Source: an uncultured Prevotellaceae bacterium
GTDB lineage: Bacteria; Bacteroidota; Bacteroidia; Bacteroidales; Bacteroidaceae
NCBI GenBank assembly: GCA_900315095.1
Contig: OMXS01000010.1
Span: forward strand, 1 to 64,000
Reading direction: 5' to 3'
Length of the DNA: 64,000 bases
Numbering within the stretch: the first letter of the stretch is position 1; each line of letters opens with the position of its first letter. The position numbers were made by a program, and so were the translations under genes. Under the pieces are notes generated by a model that was not told where the DNA came from, made no database searches, and was given only the letters and a program-made list of their open reading frames with translations. Below, piece by piece: positions 59,679 through 64,000 of the stretch.

Positions 59679-61772
59679 ATGAATTACATTAATAATAGAA
59701 AGAGAGAGAGCATTGTTGTACTGTTGTGGTGCATGGTGTTGGGTGCTGGATGCGGCTTATTAGTATCCTGCGGCGCCGACCGTGCATTGAAAAAAGGAGA
59801 CAAGTATTTCGCACTTGGAGAGTATTTCGATGCTGCAACACAATACAAACGCGCTTATCAGATGACTCCACCAAAGGAGCGTGAGAAGCGAGGACAGATT
59901 TCAAGGAAATTAGCTACATCTCACGACCGTATAAATAGTTCTCAGAAAGCCATCGCAGCCTACCGTAACGTGATACGTTACAAGCAAGACGACCTTCAGA
60001 CTCATCTCGACCTGGCACGGCAGTTGCTCACTAACGGCAACTATAAAGAGGCGGCTGCGGAATACCAGATTGTGCTCGACTCCATGCCTGATAATCTGTT
60101 GGCAAAGAGTGGTCTGAAGAGTGCACAGACAGCAGCCGACACGAAGAAACGCGGTTCACGGTACACGGTGAAGAAGATGGACGTGTTTAACTCACGCCGT
60201 GCGGAATATAGCCCGATGCTGTTGGGCGATGAATACGAATATCTTTACTTCACTTCAACTCGCAACGAAGCAGAGGGAGACGAGCTGAGCGGGATAACAG
60301 GAGCAAAGCCTGCCGATATATTCTTCTCGAAAAAGGATGACAAGGGCAAGTGGACAAAGCCAGAGCCTGTATCGGGAGGACTGAATAGTGCGTTCGAAGA
60401 AGGTGCCTGCAGTTTCTCTGCAGACCAGCGTGTGATGTACCTAACGCAATGTGCCGTTGACCCTTCATATCCCCGCTATGCCACAATCATGACGAGCAAT
60501 CGCTCGGATGCGGCATGGGGAAAACCAAGTATGCTCAACATAACACGCGATACGCTCTCAAGTTATGCCCATCCTGCGGTATCGCCAGATGAGCGATGGC
60601 TATACTTTACAAGTGACATGCCGGGCGGAAAGGGTGGCTTCGATATCTGGCGCGCACGCATCACACCTGCAGGACTTGGTGGTGTGGAGAATCTCGGCGA
60701 GCCAATCAACACCGAAGGCGATGAGATGTTCCCAACATTCCGTCCTAACGGAGATCTTTATTTCTCGTCCAACGGACACGTTGGAATGGGTGGTCTTGAC
60801 ATCTTCATTGCCACAATGAAGAACGGCAAAATAGCATTGGAGCATCCTGGATATCCACTTAACTCGCAAGGCGACGACTTCGGCATGACTTTCGAAGGCC
60901 CGCACAACCGAGGTTACTTCTCCTCGAACCGTGGTGACGGGCGTGGATGGGACCACATATATAGTTTCGAGAAACCTGAGATTGTGCAGACAGTTAAAGG
61001 ATGGGTGTATGAAATGGACGGCTACGAACTCCCTGCGGCACAGGTATATCTCGTGGGTAACGACGGAACAAACAAGAAACTCAGCGTTAAGGGCGACGGG
61101 TCGTTCACAGAGGTGATAGAGCCAGGTGTCAACTACATCATGCTTGCCACCTGCCGAGGATTCCTCAACCATAAGGAGGAACTGATGGTGGGACCTGTTG
61201 AGGAGTCGGAGGAATATACATTGCAGTTCCCGCTGGCATCTATCCGTGTGCCCGTGCTCATCGATAACATCTTTTACGACTTCGACAAGGCAACTCTGAG
61301 ACCAGAATCGACAGCGGCGCTCGACGACCTCGTGAAACTGCTGAACGAAAACCCCAACGTAACCATCGAACTTAGCGCCCACTGCGACTACCGCGGTTCG
61401 GCGGCATACAACAAGAACCTGTCACAACGAAGGGCTGAGTCGGTGGTCAACTACCTCATAGCACACGGCATTCCCAAAGACCGTCTCACACCGATGGGAT
61501 ATGGCAAGGAGAAGCCCAAGACCATCCGCAAGAAACTCACCGAGAAATACAAATGGCTCAAGGAGGGCGACGTGCTAAGCGAGGAGTTCATCAAGAGCCG
61601 CGACGAGAAAGAGCAGGAGATATGCAACCAACTCAACCGCCGCACCGAGTTCATCGTTCTGCGCACCACCTACGGCATGTTCGACGACAAAGGTAACCTC
61701 AAGAACCCGCCACAGCCAAAGCAAAAGGAGGACATTGAGGACGATGATGACGGCTTCGAGATAGTGTTCTAA
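59679..61772 (+). CDS. porE: PorE-like T9SS outer-membrane lipoprotein (TPR, beta-propeller, CRD, OmpA)
   Basis: The 697-residue lipoprotein (LLVS-C31) has four domains in the order described for PorE of Porphyromonas gingivalis: TPR-like helices (about 35-140), PD40/WD40-like blades (about 187-430, with LYFTSDMPGGKGGFDIW and LYFSSNGHVGMGGLDIF), a carboxypeptidase regulatory-like fold (about 437-515) and a C-terminal OmpA domain (about 523-665, YNKNLSQRRAESVVNYLIAH) for peptidoglycan binding. It anchors the type IX machine to the cell wall. I start at ATG 59679. Paralogues with this architecture exist, so PorE identity is probable. Confidence 0.82.
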   Translation: MNYINNRKRESIVVLLWCMVLGAGCGLLVSCGADRALKKGDKYFALGEYFDAATQYKRAYQMTPPKEREKRGQISRKLATSHDRINSSQKAIAAYRNVIRYKQDDLQTHLDLARQLLTNGNYKEAAAEYQIVLDSMPDNLLAKSGLKSAQTAADTKKRGSRYTVKKMDVFNSRRAEYSPMLLGDEYEYLYFTSTRNEAEGDELSGITGAKPADIFFSKKDDKGKWTKPEPVSGGLNSAFEEGACSFSADQRVMYLTQCAVDPSYPRYATIMTSNRSDAAWGKPSMLNITRDTLSSYAHPAVSPDERWLYFTSDMPGGKGGFDIWRARITPAGLGGVENLGEPINTEGDEMFPTFRPNGDLYFSSNGHVGMGGLDIFIATMKNGKIALEHPGYPLNSQGDDFGMTFEGPHNRGYFSSNRGDGRGWDHIYSFEKPEIVQTVKGWVYEMDGYELPAAQVYLVGNDGTNKKLSVKGDGSFTEVIEPGVNYIMLATCRGFLNHKEELMVGPVEESEEYTLQFPLASIRVPVLIDNIFYDFDKATLRPESTAALDDLVKLLNENPNVTIELSAHCDYRGSAAYNKNLSQRRAESVVNYLIAHGIPKDRLTPMGYGKEKPKTIRKKLTEKYKWLKEGDVLSEEFIKSRDEKEQEICNQLNRRTEFIVLRTTYGMFDDKGNLKNPPQPKQKEDIEDDDDGFEIVF

Positions 61773-61793
61773 ATGCTAAATTACCTATGACCT

Positions 61794-62723
61794 ATGAAAA
61801 CAAAACGCTCGTTCATCGCATTCAGAGATGCTTATACTCCTTTTAAGCGAATTGCAAATCCGCTTAAACATCCGGGTTGTCTAAGAGTAAAACAAACGAA
61901 ATTCAGTTCATATATTATTTTACTTATATGTATTCTGTTTCTTTCTTCATGCAAAAAAGAAATAGTTTCAGAAGACATTTATGGAGTATGGGTTATGCAA
62001 AAACAATCCACAGAGGATGGACCGCAATACAATAAACTTCTAATGGACAAAGGGGATTATAATTGGATTGACCCTGTTGTCAATGATACCATATTCTATT
62101 TCAAGAAAGTTGCGGTTAACGGCGACACATTGTTGTTGACTGATGGTTTAAATCATCCATCTATATGCATTATCAAGGAACTTCATGATAGCGTATTAAC
62201 TTTATCGAATATTGCCGGATTTGATAAAGAGATAACCTATAAAAAAGTGCTCGACTTTAATAATGGACCATTCCCTCCAGAAACTTGCAATGTATCTAAT
62301 ATCTCTAAAGACTCTTTAGATGTGATTGTTAAATCATTTTTGGTTTGGGATTACTTTAAATATCTCAATGAAGAATTAAAAGAAGAAAAGTTTTATCATA
62401 GTCTTACGAAGGCTGAAATGATTCAGGCTAGAGAATTGTTACGACAATACATGACTGATGGATCGCTTGAAAAAAATCATGGTAATAATGATGCCTATCC
62501 GCTTGATCAATACATCCGTCAATATGTATCATATACTGAGAAAGGGCATTTATATGTAAGAATAACTCTAAATAAATATATTTATTTAAACAAGAGTATT
62601 GCCTATACTGCTTTGAAGCAAGATGTTTACGATATGCAAGACGGTGGTCCTATTCATGCCGAAGCAGACATAGATTTGACCGCAAAAAAAGTTATTTCAT
62701 TTATAACCAATGGAGAAGCATAA
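61794..62723 (+). CDS. A/T-rich lipoprotein of unknown function
   Basis: The 309-residue frame has a hydrophobic segment with a lipobox (IILLICILFLSS-C53). It sits about 36 residues after the only ATG, an unusual distance. The intervening DNA carries a TTTAAGCG/CGCTTAAA hairpin (61842-61849/61861-61868), so the true start may be a non-ATG codon near residue 30. The body begins DIYGVWVMQKQSTEDG, lipocalin-like, and ends in a charged helix. Its A/T content is well above neighbours, suggesting recent transfer. I do not recognise the family. Confidence 0.6.
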   Translation: MKTKRSFIAFRDAYTPFKRIANPLKHPGCLRVKQTKFSSYIILLICILFLSSCKKEIVSEDIYGVWVMQKQSTEDGPQYNKLLMDKGDYNWIDPVVNDTIFYFKKVAVNGDTLLLTDGLNHPSICIIKELHDSVLTLSNIAGFDKEITYKKVLDFNNGPFPPETCNVSNISKDSLDVIVKSFLVWDYFKYLNEELKEEKFYHSLTKAEMIQARELLRQYMTDGSLEKNHGNNDAYPLDQYIRQYVSYTEKGHLYVRITLNKYIYLNKSIAYTALKQDVYDMQDGGPIHAEADIDLTAKKVISFITNGEA

Positions 62724-62784
62724 CCCTGCTAAATTTCGTTCTAAAAAACAATAGTAGTAGGAGCAATAAAATATTCTTCCAGCA

Positions 62785-62873
62785 TTACCACTTATGCCTT
62801 ATGGGCGAGTGAACAGGTACTAACCACTATCTCACTTGTACCTCCTGACCATCTCACTTGTATACACTTGAGG
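62785..62873. repeat. 22-bp-period tandem array (copy 3)
   Basis: CACTT motifs start at 62789, 62833 and 62855, exact multiples of 22 bp apart, and one degenerate unit sits at 62811. TCACTTGTAC and TCACTTGTAT resemble the TCACTTGTGC units of copy 1, and CACTTATGCCTTATGGG resembles its CACTTGTGCCTAATGAG. The tail of copies 1 and 2 is absent, but a hairpin closes the array here too. Confidence 0.65.
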
Positions 62874-62919
62874 ATGCCAGAAGTGCTTCCTGACAACCTC
62901 AGGAAGCACTTCTGGCATC
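62873..62919. terminator. Perfect 21-bp-arm hairpin closing the third array
   Basis: The arms 62873-62893 and 62899-62919 (core GCCAGAAGTGCTTCCTGA and its complement) are exact complements around the 5-base loop CAACC. It lies downstream of both the A/T-rich lipoprotein gene (plus) and the DUF5056 gene (minus), so it can serve as a bidirectional terminator. No U-run directly follows. Confidence 0.7.
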
Positions 62920-62943
62920 TTAAAAAGATAGTTATGGCGGTTC

Positions 62944-63309
62944 TTATCCTCTCTCCTTTGCTAATGAATAGCCCATAAGGGCGCTGATAATGAGCATTGC
63001 GAGGATATACGGAGCGAGGTTGATGTGTGAGAGATGTTCGAGATTGATGCCGAGGAGCATGTTCTTGAGCAGCATGTATATGGTGAGCCACGACTTGGTG
63101 GCTATGAGGAACACCACGCCGGCAATAGCGCAAAGCCATGTCCAGATACGTGCCAGACGGTTGCTGCGCTCTGGAAGGTGCTGCATCACACTCTCGGTGA
63201 AATCATCTTCGGGAACATTAATGGGGTTCTCCGTGAAGAACGAGGCGAGCAGTTGGTCGTCGTCGTTCATGTCTATCATCATTTTCTTGTTATCTTCTTC
63301 CATATCCAT
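62944..63309 (-). CDS. DUF5056-like small membrane protein
   Basis: The 121-residue protein has an acidic N-terminus (DDDQLLASFFTENPINVPED), a DDFTESVMQHLPE helix, then three membrane helices (WTWLCAIAGVVFLIATKS, IYMLLKNMLLGI, APYILAMLIISALMGYSLA). The pattern fits DUF5056 proteins that follow ECF sigma genes in Bacteroidales, so it may act as the anti-sigma or membrane sensor of this set. It overlaps the sigma gene by 20 bases. Confidence 0.72.
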   Translation of the reverse strand: MDMEEDNKKMMIDMNDDDQLLASFFTENPINVPEDDFTESVMQHLPERSNRLARIWTWLCAIAGVVFLIATKSWLTIYMLLKNMLLGINLEHLSHINLAPYILAMLIISALMGYSLAKERG

Positions 63310-63832
63310 TTTGTCTTAAGTAGTTAGCCAGCTTTGTCTTTCCGCGTGAGAGGTGCGACTTCACCGTGCCTTCCGCCATCTGCATTATGTCTGCAATCTG
63401 GTCGACGGGATAGCCGTCGATGAGTTGCAGGGCTATGCATGTGCGCTCAGTAGGCTTCAGTTGCCCCATAGCGTTATATATATCGAGACTCAACTGCGTG
63501 TCACGCTCCACCGAAGAGAGGCTTGAAACTGCAATATTGTCTATCTCATCTGTGATGTGATGCGCGCGTCGATAGTCGTACATCACGTTATATGCTATTC
63601 TGAAGAGCCACGTCTTGAACGATGACCGGCTCTGAAATGAAGAAATCTTAGTGTATGCTTTGATGAAAGTATCTTGCGCCAGGTCGTCGCTGAGCTGCCC
63701 GTCTCCGATGGTTTGTGCGAGGAAGAACCTCCTCACGGGTGACTGGTATTTCCTCACAAGCGCGTCGAAAGCGCGCCTGTCTTGGAATACAGCCACCCGT
63801 GACACCAGAGATATGTCGCTCAGATTATCCAT
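63290..63832 (-). CDS. ECF RNA polymerase sigma factor
   Basis: The 180-residue factor has region 2 (FDALVRKYQSPVRRFFLAQT, DDLAQDTFIKAYTKISSF, FKTWLFRIAYNVMYDYRR) and region 4 (LKPTERTCIALQLIDGYPVD and QIADIMQMAEGTVKSHLSRG). It is close to the stress-type ECF group paired with PspC-domain and DUF5056 proteins in Bacteroidales. It overlaps the PspC gene by eight bases and the DUF5056 gene by 20 bases, so the three are co-transcribed and coupled. Confidence 0.9.
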   Translation of the reverse strand: MDNLSDISLVSRVAVFQDRRAFDALVRKYQSPVRRFFLAQTIGDGQLSDDLAQDTFIKAYTKISSFQSRSSFKTWLFRIAYNVMYDYRRAHHITDEIDNIAVSSLSSVERDTQLSLDIYNAMGQLKPTERTCIALQLIDGYPVDQIADIMQMAEGTVKSHLSRGKTKLANYLRQNGYGRR

Positions 63833-64000
63833 TCAGTCGTTTTTCGGGCATTATAATCCACAATATTGGATAAAGAATCACGCCACTAAACGCGGTGAAG
63901 AATGTGAGTCCTGCATAGAGCAGGCGCACAGCTGTTGGATCTGTGTCCAGATACTCTGCCAAGCCAGCACATACGCCGCCCAGCATCTTGTCGTCGGAAC
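63825..64000 (-). CDS. PspC-domain membrane protein, C-terminal part
   Basis: The gene enters from the right edge; about 58 codons are visible, ending in TAA at 63825-63827. The sequence DDKMLGGVCAGLAEYLDTDP followed by TAVRLLYAGLTFF and GVILYPILWIIMPEK is the PspC domain: an N-terminal G-G-V-C-A-G-L turn and two membrane helices. PspC proteins sense envelope stress and often pair with a sigma factor, as here. The N-terminus lies outside the window, so its length cannot be judged. Confidence 0.85.
   Translation of the reverse strand, partial: SDDKMLGGVCAGLAEYLDTDPTAVRLLYAGLTFFTAFSGVILYPILWIIMPEKRLNG

Noticed and set aside
62792-63139. 115-codon frame on the minus strand overlapping the DUF5056 gene
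   Set aside because: It runs through the 22-bp array and hairpin and is out of frame with the supported DUF5056 gene.

Overview
The window is chromosomal DNA from a Bacteroidota bacterium, most likely a Prevotellaceae-type Bacteroidales. The evidence is the repeated TAnnTTTG promoter element in front of many genes, almost no Shine-Dalgarno sites, the type IX secretion genes sprA and porE, an ETF-linked acyl-CoA dehydrogenase operon, diaminopimelate dehydrogenase, and several small families typical of the group (DUF4827, DUF5056, DUF4332, FdtA/FdtB sugar enzymes). The genus is an inference from gene content. No rRNA, tRNA, CRISPR array, complete insertion sequence or prophage is visible.

Layout. 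1-1.4 kb: start of a Crp/Fnr regulator gene, a tandem operator-like repeat, a long hairpin and a junction of decayed gene pieces. 1.4-12.3 kb: nadB, a PH-domain protein and dacB, a family 2 glycosyltransferase, a B3/B4-domain protein, an MscS channel with an MGMT-like repair protein, and the operon etfB-etfA-small membrane protein-acyl-CoA dehydrogenase. 12.6-15.4 kb: a DUF4827 lipoprotein, an inverted-repeat-flanked four-helix-bundle (S23/IVP) cassette, and glmM. 15.4-25.2 kb: a PafA-type phosphatase and the ruvA-sprA pair; SprA (2515 aa) is the outer-membrane channel of type IX secretion. 25.7-34.9 kb: ddh, a DUF4332 protein, an operon ilvE-bleomycin hydrolase-like peptidase-PP2C-like protein-msrA-DUF418 protein, a maa-like acetyltransferase with a bile-acid-type symporter, and a DUF2284 protein.

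35.2-50.1 kb: xseB and xseA, a secreted subtilisin-like protease, a MATE transporter, a cytidylate-kinase-like protein and a YfcE-type phosphodiesterase, then a tightly overlapped sugar/envelope operon (rfbB, an FKBP_N-like protein, purT, FdtA-like isomerase, GNAT-like protein, phosphoethanolamine-transferase-like protein, FdtB-like aminotransferase, multi-pass membrane protein) that probably makes a dTDP-3-amino-3,6-dideoxyhexose and modifies a surface glycan. 50.2-64 kb: small secreted proteins, an ECF sigma factor with an unusual anti-sigma/beta-barrel fusion, lutABC, topB, porE (TPR, beta-propeller, CRD and OmpA domains), an AT-rich lipoprotein, and a PspC-sigma-DUF5056 group at the right edge.

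The most unusual content is in the repeats rather than the genes. (1) A family of intergenic arrays with an exact 22-bp period, recurring at about 5.9, 25.3 and 62.8 kb and each closed by a hairpin with a 5-base loop. (2) A 451-bp cassette holding only a four-helix-bundle ORF between 33-bp inverted repeats, with a solo copy of the repeat at 35.03 kb inside another palindromic element. (3) A palindromic GC-rich element inserted in frame in protein-coding genes: two tandem copies in xseA read in two different frames, two diverged copies in a membrane-protein gene, and a different palindrome inside ruvA. (4) An identical 23-bp promoter module in front of two unrelated genes 33 kb apart.
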